NCBI GenBank assembly: GCA_034520725.1
Contig: JAXHNH010000025.1
Span: 62,001 to 126,000 of the forward strand
DNA length: 64,000 nt
Source: Gracilimonas sp034520725
Lineage (GTDB): Bacteria; Bacteroidota; Rhodothermia; Balneolales; Balneolaceae
Reading direction: 5' to 3'
Shown here: piece by piece, positions 18,088 to 27,822 of the stretch
How positions within the stretch are numbered: the stretch's first letter is position 1
Layout of the letters: the number at the start of each line of letters is the position of its first letter
Translations under genes and position numbers: made by a program
Notes under the pieces: generated by a model
What the model was told of the DNA's origin: nothing
Databases searched by the model: none
Seen by the model: the letters and a program-made list of their open reading frames with translations, nothing else

Positions 18088-19304
18088 TCAACTTTTCCTT
18101 TTTTAATGACAGTATGTACGTGATTTTCCCCGAAAAAATAAGCGAGGTCTTTAAAATTATCGGTATCCAAAAGCAGTAGATCTGCCTGAAATCCCGGACT
18201 GATGCACCCTAGTTTCTTTTTCTCTAACGCTTGTGCTCCGTTTTGAGTTGCACAACAAAGTGCCTCTTCTACAGACATTCCCATCTTGGTACAGGCCATG
18301 CTCATTAGCAACTGCATAGAAATGGTCATGGATGAGCCGGGATTGAAATCTGTAGCCAAGGCCACCAATGCGCCGGCGTCCAATAATTTACGGGCCGGTG
18401 AGTACGGGATATTCAGAAAGTATGATACACCGGGAAGAACGGTTGCAATGGTTTCCGATCTGGCAAGTCTCTCCACATCCTCTTCACTCAAAACTTCCAA
18501 ATGGTCCACCGAAACAGCCCCCAGCTCTATGGCCATTTCCACTCCGCCAATATCATTGAACTGATTGGTGTGAAGTTTAGGTTTAAGTCCGTATTCGATT
18601 CCTTTTTCCAGAACTTTGCGGGTTTCATCGACGGTGAAATATCCTTTCTCACAAAAAACATCACAATAATCAGCGAGTTCTGCAACCTCAGGAATCATCT
18701 CCAAAACCACTTCCAGGTATTCCTCTTTAGTGGAATTTTTAGGAACAGCGTGAGCTCCCAGGAAAGTTGCTTTAAGTTCTATCGGTTGTTCTTCTTTCAG
18801 CTCATTGATCACCTCCAGCATCTTGCGTTCGGTATCAAGATCCAAACCATAACCGCTCTTGATCTCCATAGTAGTAATACCCTGTTTCAACGCTTTTTGC
18901 AGGCGAATTCGCCCAAGGTTCTTTAAATCTTCTTTGGATGCTTTTCTGGTAGCTTCCACCGTCGAAACGATCCCACCCCCTTGTTCGGCGATCTCTTCAT
19001 AACTCATGCCGGATGAGCGCATGGCAAATTCATCCGCGCGATTACCACCAAACACGAGGTGGGAATGCGAATCCACAAACCCGGGTACTGCTGCTTTACC
19101 CTCAGCATCCAGAATATCAGGGTGACCCTCAACTTTATCCAATACTTCAGAAAGTGACCCTACGGCTTTAATAAAACCTTCAACAATGTACACCGCTGAA
19201 TTTTTGTGGATAGTTAGCTCTCTGAGTTCTTTACCACGATACACACCCGGTTTGGGTGTGGCAATTTGTGAAATGTTTTGGATAAGAAGGTTTGACATGA
19301 TCAA
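18069..19304 (-). CDS. hutI: Imidazolonepropionase
   Basis: A 411-residue amidohydrolase-superfamily enzyme that opens 4-imidazolone-5-propanoate to N-formimidoylglutamate. Metal ligands are seen in VDSHSHLVFGGNR (HxH), and LHTNQFNDIGG and ALATDFNPGS supply the later His and Asp. The motif GIGTTMEIKSGYGLD-like segment here reads QGITTMEIKSGYGLD, characteristic of HutI. It sits 61 bp after hutU and overlaps hutG. An alternative start two codons downstream (MSNLLIQ) is equally plausible. Confidence 0.94.
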   Translation of the reverse strand: MIMSNLLIQNISQIATPKPGVYRGKELRELTIHKNSAVYIVEGFIKAVGSLSEVLDKVEGHPDILDAEGKAAVPGFVDSHSHLVFGGNRADEFAMRSSGMSYEEIAEQGGGIVSTVEATRKASKEDLKNLGRIRLQKALKQGITTMEIKSGYGLDLDTERKMLEVINELKEEQPIELKATFLGAHAVPKNSTKEEYLEVVLEMIPEVAELADYCDVFCEKGYFTVDETRKVLEKGIEYGLKPKLHTNQFNDIGGVEMAIELGAVSVDHLEVLSEEDVERLARSETIATVLPGVSYFLNIPYSPARKLLDAGALVALATDFNPGSSMTISMQLLMSMACTKMGMSVEEALCCATQNGAQALEKKKLGCISPGFQADLLLLDTDNFKDLAYFFGENHVHTVIKKGKVEWALRA

Positions 19305-19365
19305 TTCAATTTATGTTGCTTGAATGTAGTGGCGTATCACTATACACCCCTGAATGGCAACTATT

Positions 19366-21016
19366 TCATTTTAGAAAGGGTAGTTTCAACTGATATTCTT
19401 TCGCGCATTCGATGGCTATATCGTAACCTGCATCTGCGTGGCGCATAACTCCTGAAGCAGGGTCATTCCAAAGCACACGTTCAATCCGTCGATCAGCATC
19501 TTCGGTTCCATCACAGACGATAACCAATCCTGCATGTTGAGAGTACCCCATTCCCACTCCACCACCATGGTGAAATGAAACCCAGGTAGCACCTGAAGAA
19601 GTATTCAACAACGCATTCAAGATCGGCCAGTCGGATACCGCATCCGATCCGTCTTTCATACCTTCCGTTTCTCGGTTGGGACTTGCCACTGATCCGGAAT
19701 CTAGATGATCGCGGCCAATTACTACGGGGGCTTTCAGTTCACCGGTTCGAACCATTTCGTTGAAAGCCAGACCAAGCTTATGACGCTGACCTAATCCCAC
19801 CCAACAGATCCTGGATGGCAATCCCTGAAAATGAATTTGTTCTTTAGCCATATCCAGCCAGTTATGGAGGTGCTGATCATCGGGAATGAGTTCTTTCACT
19901 TTTTCATCCGTTTTGTAGATATCCTCCGGGATCACCAGACAGTGCCACCCAGCGAAACGGGCCAATTCCCTTACAGAAGAGAGGTCGTATATACTCAGGT
20001 ACAAATCCCGGGATCTTGAATGCATCCTTCACACCCTCATCAAAAGCTTCTTGTCGGATGTTATTTCCGTAATCAAAGACCGGTAATCCTTTTTCCTGAA
20101 ATTCCAGCATCGCTCGTACCTGTACGGCAATTGATTTCCGGGCTTTTTCAATAACTTCTTTGGGATTCGTTTTTTGTTTATCCTCCCATTCTTCTATAGA
20201 CATTCCAAGTGGCAGGTATCCATTGAGCGGATCATGTGCACTCGTTTGATCGGTTACGGCATCCGGCAGAATATTTTTTTTCAGTAACTTTGGATAGATA
20301 TCGGCAGCGTTGCCATGCAGTCCGACGGTTACCGGTTTATTGTTTTGAACTGATTGTTTAATGATATCCAAAGCATCATCCAGTGAGGTTGCCTTTTTAT
20401 CCAGATATCCGGTTCTAAGGCGAAAATCTATACGGGATTCTCTACACTCTACTGCCAGCATGCTTGCGCCGGCCATTTTTGAAGCCAGTGGTTGAGCTCC
20501 ACCCATTCCACCAAGTCCTGCTGTAAGCACCCACTTACCCGACAGATCTCCACCAAAATGCTTTTTCGCCATCGACACAAAGGTCTCATATGTTCCCTGA
20601 ACAATACCCTGACTTCCAATATAGATCCATGAACCGGCCGTCATCTGACCGTACATCATTAAACCTTTTTTATCCAGCTCGTTAAAGTGATCCCAGTTTG
20701 CCCATTTTGGCACGAGATTGGAGTTGGCGATCAGAACTCGAGGGGCATCTTTGTGTGTATTGAAGATCCCTACCGGTTTACCTGATTGCACAAGTAAGGT
20801 TTCTTCATCACTCATTGACTTCAGTGATTCAAGGATCTGATCAAAACTTTCCCAGTTTCTGGCGGCTTTTCCAATACCCCCATACACTACCAGCTCCTCA
20901 GGTTTTTCGGCTACATCCGGATCCAGATTGTTTTGGATCATCCTGAATGGAGCTTCAGTAAGCCAGCTTTTACAATTTAGCTTAGTTCCTGTCGGTGCTT
21001 TGATCGTTCTTGACAT
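19366..21016 (-). pseudogene. hutU: Urocanate hydratase, one frameshift as sequenced
   Basis: Urocanase converts urocanate to imidazolonepropionate using tightly bound NAD+. The first part (21016 down to about 19930) runs to GPFRWVALSGDP and then leaves frame. The rest (to 19366) resumes exactly at EDIYKTDEKVKELIPDD. Removing one C from the CCC read on the minus strand (GGG at 19928-19930) joins them into a normal protein of about 550 residues. Family motifs on both sides are intact: TAGLGGMGGAQPL, ECRESRIDFR, GRDHLDSGSVASPNRET, and HHGGGVGMGYSQHAG. The pathway neighbours are intact, so a consensus error is quite likely. Confidence 0.9.
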
Positions 21017-21092
21017 ATTTGGTTATTTTAATTCCTGTAACATTATCTAGGACAGAAATATACACTAAGAGAGGCGAAAGCTCATCCCGGAT

Positions 21093-21488
21093 TTATTCTG
21101 GCCTTGAAGAAGTAAAGAAAAGATATATGAAAGCAAGTGTTACCACAGAAAAGATCACTGTTACGATCCAAAAATGTCCGCCAACCCCATCCTGAGATAA
21201 ATTAAACTTCAGAAACTGCCCGGCTATGATCAGACTCATCATAGCATTACCCAATGTTATGGGTCTTCCGTAAATACCGCTAATTATAGCATTTCGAGCC
21301 ATAACATTGATCACCCCTAAACCGAAGAAAAGCGCACCAACCACTTTCATTAACAAGAGATCAACACCGTACTGAGAAGCAGTCCCGAAAATGCGCCCGG
21401 TTTCCTGAGGGAAGAAACTTATACTCAGACCAAACAACAGATAAATGGCTCCACTTACAGTAAGGATATGTTTGGCAGGTTTACTCAA
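21093..21488 (-). CDS. Small four-helix membrane protein, unknown function
   Basis: A 131-residue hydrophobic protein with about four transmembrane helices (roughly residues 8-26, 45-65, 78-94 and 106-126) and no catalytic motif I recognise. Its stop-start junction with the preceding thioredoxin gene is directly adjacent with no spacer, so the two are surely co-translated. Hut genes follow 76 bp downstream on the same strand. I do not recognise the family; it resembles generic small integral membrane proteins of the DUF4345 sort only in shape. Confidence 0.7.
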   Translation of the reverse strand: MSKPAKHILTVSGAIYLLFGLSISFFPQETGRIFGTASQYGVDLLLMKVVGALFFGLGVINVMARNAIISGIYGRPITLGNAMMSLIIAGQFLKFNLSQDGVGGHFWIVTVIFSVVTLAFIYLFFTSSRPE

Positions 21489-22016
21489 CTATTTCTTTTC
21501 AATGAATTCTGCAAATGACTGATTTTCGTAAGCACCGGTTCCAATAAAATTCAAAATAGTGGAATAAATATCCTCCTCTAAAAACCCCGGCTGACCGGCA
21601 ATAATATCCTCATTAGCTTCAAAGAATATAAAAGTTGGAGTACTGTAGGCACCTAATTTTTGTGCAAAATCTCTATGGCTGAGTTTGGTATCTGCAAAGG
21701 TCAGGTATTCATCCTCTACATCAAGATCTAACCAAACAGGATAGAAGTAATCTGAGGTTAGCTCCTGTATGCTTTCCTCAACAAACACCTCATTTTCCAT
21801 TTTCTTACAGTAGCCGCACCATCTGGCGTTCACATAAACAAGGATCTTTTTGTTGTCCTCTTTTGCCATTTCCTTGGCTTCATCGAAGGTCACCCATTCA
21901 AACATTTCCTGAGCTGACACATCTGCACTCTGAGAATCATCGGTTTGAGCCTGAGCAAATGGATAAAAGGCAGCAATTAAAACTACCGAAATGAATATTC
22001 TTTTAATATGGATCAT
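21489..22016 (-). CDS. Exported thioredoxin-fold protein (CGYC active site)
   Basis: A 175-residue protein with a signal peptide (MIHIKRIFISVVLIAAFYPFAQA, shown only in part by its hydrophobic core) and a thioredoxin_7/DsbD-gamma-like domain. The active site is W66-CGYC-70 in ARWCGYCKKME. A later PTFIFFEANED supplies the conserved cis-Pro. Such periplasmic proteins reduce or isomerise disulfides. It is immediately followed by a small membrane protein, which could be its electron-donor partner, though this is only inference. Confidence 0.85.
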   Translation of the reverse strand: MIHIKRIFISVVLIAAFYPFAQAQTDDSQSADVSAQEMFEWVTFDEAKEMAKEDNKKILVYVNARWCGYCKKMENEVFVEESIQELTSDYFYPVWLDLDVEDEYLTFADTKLSHRDFAQKLGAYSTPTFIFFEANEDIIAGQPGFLEEDIYSTILNFIGTGAYENQSFAEFIEKK

Positions 22017-22057
22017 AAATACGTTTTGTCTCTTTAACTTTTTAATGGTTGGTCCTG

Positions 22058-23179
22058 TTAAGCCAACGCTTGTTCAATGTCTGCTATTATATCATCGGGA
22101 TGTTCTAATCCTACACTCAGGCGAATCAGATTGTCCGGTGAAGGTGAATCATCTCCTTCAGATGACTTTCTATGTTCCCAGATACTTTCAATTCCACCGA
22201 GACTGGTTGCCGCAATGATCATTTTTGATCTTCCAACGATCTCAACAGCTTCTTTAGCGCCACCCTCAATAATGAAGGAGATCATCCCTCCAAAGTCATC
22301 CATCTGAGATTTTGCAATTTCGTGACCGGCATGTGATTCAAGTCCCGGATAATAGACATCCACAACTTTGGAATGCTTACTTAAATAATCAGCCACTTTT
22401 CGAGCATTCTCATTGTGTGCTCTCATCCGATATGGGAACGAACGAATACTGCGGCTCAACAGCCATGCATCACGGGGAGACGGAATCGCCCCCTGAACGC
22501 GTTGGATCAATCGTATTTTTTCGAACAAGGATTCATCATTTGTGATGACGGCTCCCCCCAGAATATCACTGTGTCCACCAAGGTATTTAGTTGTGGAGTG
22601 AACTGATACATCGGCTCCTAATTCCAAAGGGCGCATATTATATGGTGTTGGCCAGGTGTTATCGACCGCTACTAACGCACCCTTTGATTTTGCAAGTTTA
22701 CTTACCGCTCTTACATCTGTGATAAGTAATCTCGGATTGGATGGTGTCTCCAACCAAACTAACTGAGTATTTTCTTTAAGTGCGTTTTTTACAGCATCCA
22801 GTTCTGTCATATCAACAAACTCGACATCCAATCCCCATTTTTCACCGAACTCCCACATCAATTTGCGAGTACCGAAATACACATCCTGTGCTACCATTAT
22901 ATGAGCACCGGATTCAACTGTTTGAAAGACGGAAGATATTGCAGCCATCCCCGATGCAAAAACGGCACAATGCTCACCGTTTTCCAATTGGGCTATCACA
23001 TTTTCAAGTTGCTGCCTGTTCGGATTAGATAATCTTATGTACTTATCATCCCCTTCATGATACCCGCCATTACGATGCTCATAGATTGTTGAAACCTCAA
23101 TACCGGGTACAACGGTGTCATTCTCTTTGTCGTGAGTTTTCATGCTTCCATGAATGGCAATGGTTTCTATATTCTTCAT
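22058..23179 (-). CDS. Cys/Met metabolism PLP enzyme (cystathionine gamma-synthase/lyase family)
   Basis: A 373-residue PLP-dependent trans-sulfuration enzyme. The PLP lysine is K198 in SVHSTTKYLGGHSD. YFGTRKLMWEF carries the PLP-stacking Tyr region, and VFASGMAAISSVF is the phosphate-binding block. The C-terminal SLGGIESIWEHR matches the family's SLGG(V/I)ES motif. The family covers cystathionine gamma-synthase, cystathionine gamma- and beta-lyase and O-acetylhomoserine sulfhydrylase, and sequence alone does not decide among them. It is the first gene of a minus-strand run leading to thioredoxin and hut genes and has a divergent promoter region (23180-23372). Confidence 0.9.
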   Translation of the reverse strand: MKNIETIAIHGSMKTHDKENDTVVPGIEVSTIYEHRNGGYHEGDDKYIRLSNPNRQQLENVIAQLENGEHCAVFASGMAAISSVFQTVESGAHIMVAQDVYFGTRKLMWEFGEKWGLDVEFVDMTELDAVKNALKENTQLVWLETPSNPRLLITDVRAVSKLAKSKGALVAVDNTWPTPYNMRPLELGADVSVHSTTKYLGGHSDILGGAVITNDESLFEKIRLIQRVQGAIPSPRDAWLLSRSIRSFPYRMRAHNENARKVADYLSKHSKVVDVYYPGLESHAGHEIAKSQMDDFGGMISFIIEGGAKEAVEIVGRSKMIIAATSLGGIESIWEHRKSSEGDDSPSPDNLIRLSVGLEHPDDIIADIEQALA

Positions 23180-23372
23180 AATTGGGTTGGTCTAAATTTG
23201 GTTGGATCTAAAATAAACAATTTAGTACACATACACTTTCATTTGTTACAACAAGCAGGGAATATGATATCCTATTATTGCACTCTTACTTAATTCAATT
23301 ATATTAGGTATAACATTTTACGTTCGCTAAGAATAGTATATCATAGTTTTCAGACTAACTGATCAGCTCTCT

Positions 23373-24668
23373 GTGACCAAATTGTGGGAAAAATATAAAT
23401 TAAGGGTACGACACAATATAATTGAGGATTCATCCAAGATTGATGGTATTGAGTATTGGAGAAACAAACTGTTTGCAACTATTCTCATTTATTTATTTCC
23501 ATTTGGTTTAGTAACACTGATCCCCTCAGCATTTGTTGTATACTTTCTGGGAATTAAGGGTCTTGCTATTTCTTACGCTTTATTCGGAGTTGCGATCTCG
23601 GTTATTACACTCTACTCCCGAATAAACATCAATATCAGAAAATTTTTATTTCTGACTTTACTCTATTCCGTTTCTTTCATTCTGATCTTTTATATGGGCC
23701 ATCATGGAGCCGGACTCACTTATCTTTTTGGTGTTACCGTTTTCTCCCTTTTAATACTCCCAACCTATGCAGGTGTCCTTACTATTTTCATAAACATTCT
23801 CATCTGCCTGCTTCATGCCTATTTCATTTATTCAGGTATGGTTGATTATCCTCTTAGAGAGAACTATCAAGTTGCTTCATGGTTATCAATTTCAGCCAAT
23901 TCCATTTTACTAAGTACGGTTGCTGTGATATTTATGCCAATGCTTTTCAGGGGACTTCAGGAAACGATCGAATCTCAATACCGGCTCAAAAAAAACTTAG
24001 TTACACATAAAGACCAGCTCGAAAATTCTTTGAGTGAAAAGGAAACTCTTCTGGCTGAAATTCACCACAGGGTAAAGAACAATCTTGCTGTAGTATCAGG
24101 TATGCTTCAAATACAGGCTTTCAAGGAATCTGATGAGGAATTTCAAAAGAAGCTAATGGACAGTACCATGCGCATTAAATCTATGGCAAACATTCATGAA
24201 CAGCTTTATCAGTCTCAAAGCTTTTCCAATATGGATTTTGATATAGGTTTAAAGAATCTGGTTCAGACTATCATTGATACCATGAGTGATGGAAAGTCGG
24301 TTCAGACTTCTTTTGATCTCCAACCCGTTAAACTTAATATCAACCAAGCGGTACCCTGCAGTTTGATCATGAACGAGGTGATTACAAATTCTTTGAAACA
24401 TGCTTTTCATGAACGTAAAGACGGACTCATATCTGTTTTACTTGAGAAAAATGGAGCCACACTTCGAATGAAGATCACAGACAACGGCTCAGGCTTCGAA
24501 GAGGATATTGATTCATTGGAAAGTAATTCACTGGGATTAGAGCTCATCCGTACACTTGTGCGTCAGCTTGATGCAAAATATCAGTATCGGTCTCGTGAAA
24601 ATGGTTCGGGAGCTTATTTTGATATAGAATTCAGCATGTCCGATTCTTCCGGAAGCAGTGGCAGTTAA
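23373..24668 (+). CDS. Membrane HisKA_2 sensor histidine kinase
   Basis: A 431-residue kinase with about six hydrophobic helices between residues 33 and 195, a short coiled linker, and a HisKA_2/HATPase module. The H-box is AEIHHRVKNNLAVVSGMLQ with His231/232. The N-box MNEVITNSLKHAF and the G1 box DNGSGFEED are canonical, so this is an active-looking kinase of the LytS/Pdu-like subgroup. No extracytoplasmic domain of note is present; sensing is probably within the membrane. No response regulator is adjacent. The start is GTG at 23373, the only good start before the first helices. Confidence 0.88.
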   Translation: MTKLWEKYKLRVRHNIIEDSSKIDGIEYWRNKLFATILIYLFPFGLVTLIPSAFVVYFLGIKGLAISYALFGVAISVITLYSRININIRKFLFLTLLYSVSFILIFYMGHHGAGLTYLFGVTVFSLLILPTYAGVLTIFINILICLLHAYFIYSGMVDYPLRENYQVASWLSISANSILLSTVAVIFMPMLFRGLQETIESQYRLKKNLVTHKDQLENSLSEKETLLAEIHHRVKNNLAVVSGMLQIQAFKESDEEFQKKLMDSTMRIKSMANIHEQLYQSQSFSNMDFDIGLKNLVQTIIDTMSDGKSVQTSFDLQPVKLNINQAVPCSLIMNEVITNSLKHAFHERKDGLISVLLEKNGATLRMKITDNGSGFEEDIDSLESNSLGLELIRTLVRQLDAKYQYRSRENGSGAYFDIEFSMSDSSGSSGS

Positions 24669-24673
24669 TGGAT

Positions 24674-25909
24674 CTATTTACCAGCCCTTATGGCTTTGAC
24701 CCGTTCCAGCACGGGTGGATGCGAATAATTGAGCCAAACATAAAACCAATGCGGAGTCAGGTTAGATAGGTTATCTTTGGATAATTTTTTGAGGGTTGAG
24801 ATCATATCCTCTGGCTTACCTGTTGTATCTGCTGCAAAGGCATCCGCCTCAAATTCGTGCTTTCTGGACAATATCTGCATGAAAACAGACAGTATCATAT
24901 CGATAGGTGCATAAAGCATGCCGAAAAATATTAAACCTGCATAAACTGACATTTCTTCCATATAGAATGCATCGAATAATCCTTCAGCATTAAGAAATAT
25001 GGAAAGCAAAAAGAACATCACTCCTGTTTGCAGGATACTTGTCACCATCCCCTTAATGATATGCTTTTTCTTGTAGTGGCCGATTTCATGAGCCAGCACT
25101 GCAACCAGTTCATCATTTGTATGGTTTTCAATCAAGGTGTCATAAAGCGCCACCCGTTTATTCCTTCCGAATCCCGTAAAGAAAGCATTGGATTTACTGG
25201 AGCGTTTTGAACCATCAATTACAAATAGGCCCTGCAGTGGAAAGTCTACTTTCTCTGTATAATTTTCTATCGCAGTTCTGAGCTCGCCTTCTTCAAGTGG
25301 TGTAAATTTATTGAACAGGGGCATGATCCATGTTGGGGCAACATACTGCATGATCAGGGTAAAGGCTGTTACTGCACCCCAGGCATACAGCCAGGCCAGG
25401 TCTCCGGCATACATGAAGAACCATAAAATACCGGCCAACAATGGAGCTCCGATCACTAAACTCAATCCAAGTCCCTTAATAAGGTCCATTACAAAGGTTT
25501 TTGGAGTCGTCTTGTTGAAACCGAATTTTTCTTCTATCACAAAGGTAGAGTAAATGCTGAATGGCAGATTGATGATCATTTTTGCTACGATCAAAATTCC
25601 AATATAGAATAACCCGGTTACCAGCTCCCCAAATCCCCAAGCTCTTACGATCTGATCCAGCCAGTTAAATCCTCCTGAAAACCAAAACACAAGTACCAAC
25701 AGCAGATCGAACCCCCCAGTAAGGAATCCAAACTTGGTGCGTACTTTAGTATACTCCTGTGATCTCGCATAGGTTTTCTCATCATACACCCCTTCAAATT
25801 CATCAGGCAAATCTTTTGAAAGTGATTTCAGGTTCAAATAATTAGATGTGATATCCAAAATAAAATCAATGGCAATGGTCACTAGTATAATGATGGCGTA
25901 GATGTTCAT
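24674..25909 (-). CDS. M48-family membrane metalloprotease (Ste24/CAAX prenyl protease-like)
   Basis: A 411-residue multi-helix zinc protease. The HExxH motif is H274-E-I-G-H278 in VLAHEIGHYKKKH, and a third ligand is expected in KHEFEADAFAADT. The upstream segment SKRSSKSNAFFTGFGRNKRVALYDTL is the family signature before the zinc site (given here as separate short words SKRSSKSNAFF and GFGRNKRVALYD). Several helices precede and two follow the active site, typical of Ste24. In bacteria these proteins clear damaged membrane proteins. It is convergent with the kinase gene, five bases apart. Confidence 0.92.
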   Translation of the reverse strand: MNIYAIIILVTIAIDFILDITSNYLNLKSLSKDLPDEFEGVYDEKTYARSQEYTKVRTKFGFLTGGFDLLLVLVFWFSGGFNWLDQIVRAWGFGELVTGLFYIGILIVAKMIINLPFSIYSTFVIEEKFGFNKTTPKTFVMDLIKGLGLSLVIGAPLLAGILWFFMYAGDLAWLYAWGAVTAFTLIMQYVAPTWIMPLFNKFTPLEEGELRTAIENYTEKVDFPLQGLFVIDGSKRSSKSNAFFTGFGRNKRVALYDTLIENHTNDELVAVLAHEIGHYKKKHIIKGMVTSILQTGVMFFLLSIFLNAEGLFDAFYMEEMSVYAGLIFFGMLYAPIDMILSVFMQILSRKHEFEADAFAADTTGKPEDMISTLKKLSKDNLSNLTPHWFYVWLNYSHPPVLERVKAIRAGK

Positions 25910-26076
25910 ATAGTAATCCCTGAAGATTTTTGTATTTCCGACTAAGGTACGAATAAAGCTATGAAAATTGGCTTGGGTAAACTGATCAGGGTTATAAATA
26001 AAACGAATTAGTTCAATGTTAAACTATTTATCATAAATTCGTATATTTAAAGCAGAAATTAAATAAAGCTAAGATT

Positions 26077-27102
26077 ATGAAACATCACAAGGGAATACAT
26101 CACATAACCGTTCTGGCAGGTGAAGCGCAACTAAATGTAGAATTCTACACGAACAAACTAGGGATGCGTTTGGTCAAGAAATCCGTCAATCAGGATGATC
26201 CGGGAACCTATCATCTTTTCTATGGCAATCAGGCGGCTGAACCTGGCTCAAGCCTGACTTTCTTTCCCTGGCCTATGGCTCAAAAGGGAGAAACCGGTGT
26301 GGGAGAAGTTGTCAACGTAGCACTTCAGGTTCCCAAGAGTTCAAAAGCATATTGGAAAGACAGACTCAATGAACATGAGGTTAAATTTAAAACTGTGGTA
26401 GTATTTGGCCGTGAAGCACTCCGTTTTGAGGACCCCGATGGACTTGAACTGGATATTGTGTTTGAAGGTGAAGCGAAACCACAAGCAGAGAATGTGGACT
26501 ATATTGTGCCTGCCGAACATTCCATTCAGGGATTTTGGGGAGCACGCATGCTACTCACAGAAAAACAGCATGCTGAAATGCTTCTCGGTGACCTGTTTGG
26601 ATTTGAGGAAGCAGCCGCAGAAGGTAATCAAACCTTATATCAAACAGATGCTCCTATTGGCCGTAACGTTATTATCGAGAAGGCAGATAAACCTAAGTAC
26701 GGAAAAAATGGTCGCGGTATCGTGCACCATATCGCTTTCAGAGCTGAAAACGAGGAAGAATTGGACACACTTCGGCAGAAAGTTGGTAAAAAGGGATTGA
26801 ATCCTACGCAGATCATCGATCGTCATTGGTTTAAATCCGTCTATTACCGTATACCGGCCGGTGTCCTTTTTGAGATGGCCTCTGATGATCCCGGTTATAC
26901 CGTGGATGAGGAATTTGAGCATCTTGGCGAAAAATTGATCCTGCCACCATGGCTTGAATCAAAACGGGATCGAATTGAACAAATACTTCCGGATATTGTA
27001 GGCAGCCTCTGCATCCTGATTTTACTGTTGGTGCGTATGGCGTTTCTCCTATACGATTCATATAAAATGACAAAATCTAATTCTACACATCTTTACATAT
27101 GA
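26077..27102 (+). CDS. VOC-family ring-cleaving dioxygenase (MhqO-like)
   Basis: A 341-residue protein with two glyoxalase/VOC modules (about residues 1-145 and 150-290), like MhqO and PcpA-type hydroquinone dioxygenases. Metal-ligand candidates are His in GIHHITVLAG, His in GIVHHIAFRA and Glu in GVLFEMASDDP. The protein should end soon after LILPPWLESKRDRIEQILPDI, but reads on through a hydrophobic run (ILILLLVRMAFLLYDS) that looks foreign. A frameshift near 27000 is possible. The stop overlaps the next start as ATGA. It probably opens quinol rings made from toxic quinones. Confidence 0.85.
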   Translation: MKHHKGIHHITVLAGEAQLNVEFYTNKLGMRLVKKSVNQDDPGTYHLFYGNQAAEPGSSLTFFPWPMAQKGETGVGEVVNVALQVPKSSKAYWKDRLNEHEVKFKTVVVFGREALRFEDPDGLELDIVFEGEAKPQAENVDYIVPAEHSIQGFWGARMLLTEKQHAEMLLGDLFGFEEAAAEGNQTLYQTDAPIGRNVIIEKADKPKYGKNGRGIVHHIAFRAENEEELDTLRQKVGKKGLNPTQIIDRHWFKSVYYRIPAGVLFEMASDDPGYTVDEEFEHLGEKLILPPWLESKRDRIEQILPDIVGSLCILILLLVRMAFLLYDSYKMTKSNSTHLYI

Positions 27103-27770
27103 GTTTATTCCGAGTAAACGACACCACCAATTTTGAAGGACCACATCAGTCAACACCCGTTTTAAAAGGCGGGGCAGAATCATCTGAAGCAGAAGCTGCC
27201 ATGATCCTCATTCATGGTCGTGGAGCTACAGCCAAAAGCATCCTAACCCTGACTGATGAACTTGAGATAAACAAAAAATTAACGATTCGAGCCCCGCAGG
27301 CCTCTCAAAATACATGGTATCCGTATTCGTTTATGGCCCCATCCAAAAATAACGAACCTAATCTTTCTTCTGCCTTGCAAAAGATCTTTGATATTGTTCA
27401 GGGATTAAAAGAAGAAGGTTTCATAGAGGAAAACATCTACCTGACCGGTTTTTCACAAGGAGCCTGCCTGATATCTGAGTTCGTGGCACGTCATCCCGAA
27501 AAATATGGCGGACTTATAGCACTCAGCGGTGGTCTTATAGGAACAGGCGATTCAGTGAACCCAAAGGATTATGAAGGAGACCTCAAAGGTACTCCGGTGT
27601 TTTTGGGTTGCAGTGATGTTGACCCACATATCCCAAAGAAACGTGTAAACGAATCAGAAGAATTGCTTAACAAGCTGAATGCGGATGTAACCAAAAAACT
27701 ATACCCGGGAATGGGGCATACTGTAAACCAGAATGAGATCGATCACATGAATCGGATAATCAACTCATAG
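27099..27770 (+). CDS. Alpha/beta-hydrolase carboxylesterase (MhqD-like)
   Basis: A 223-residue hydrolase of the carboxylesterase/phospholipase group. The catalytic Ser119 lies in GFSQGACL, the Asp in GCSDVDPHIP (residue 173 or 175) and His207 in YPGMGHTVN. LIHGRGATA forms the oxyanion-hole region. In Bacillus subtilis the MhqD hydrolase and MhqO dioxygenase belong to the quinone-stress regulon, and the same pairing with an overlapping start suggests a coupled quinone-detoxification unit here. No MarR-type regulator is adjacent; one lies 12 kb away at 39431. Confidence 0.88.
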   Translation: MSLFRVNDTTNFEGPHQSTPVLKGGAESSEAEAAMILIHGRGATAKSILTLTDELEINKKLTIRAPQASQNTWYPYSFMAPSKNNEPNLSSALQKIFDIVQGLKEEGFIEENIYLTGFSQGACLISEFVARHPEKYGGLIALSGGLIGTGDSVNPKDYEGDLKGTPVFLGCSDVDPHIPKKRVNESEELLNKLNADVTKKLYPGMGHTVNQNEIDHMNRIINS

Positions 27771-27822
27771 TGGATGAAGCTATAGACTGAAATTTTGTCC
27801 ACAAGAGTTAAAGGGACTCAAG

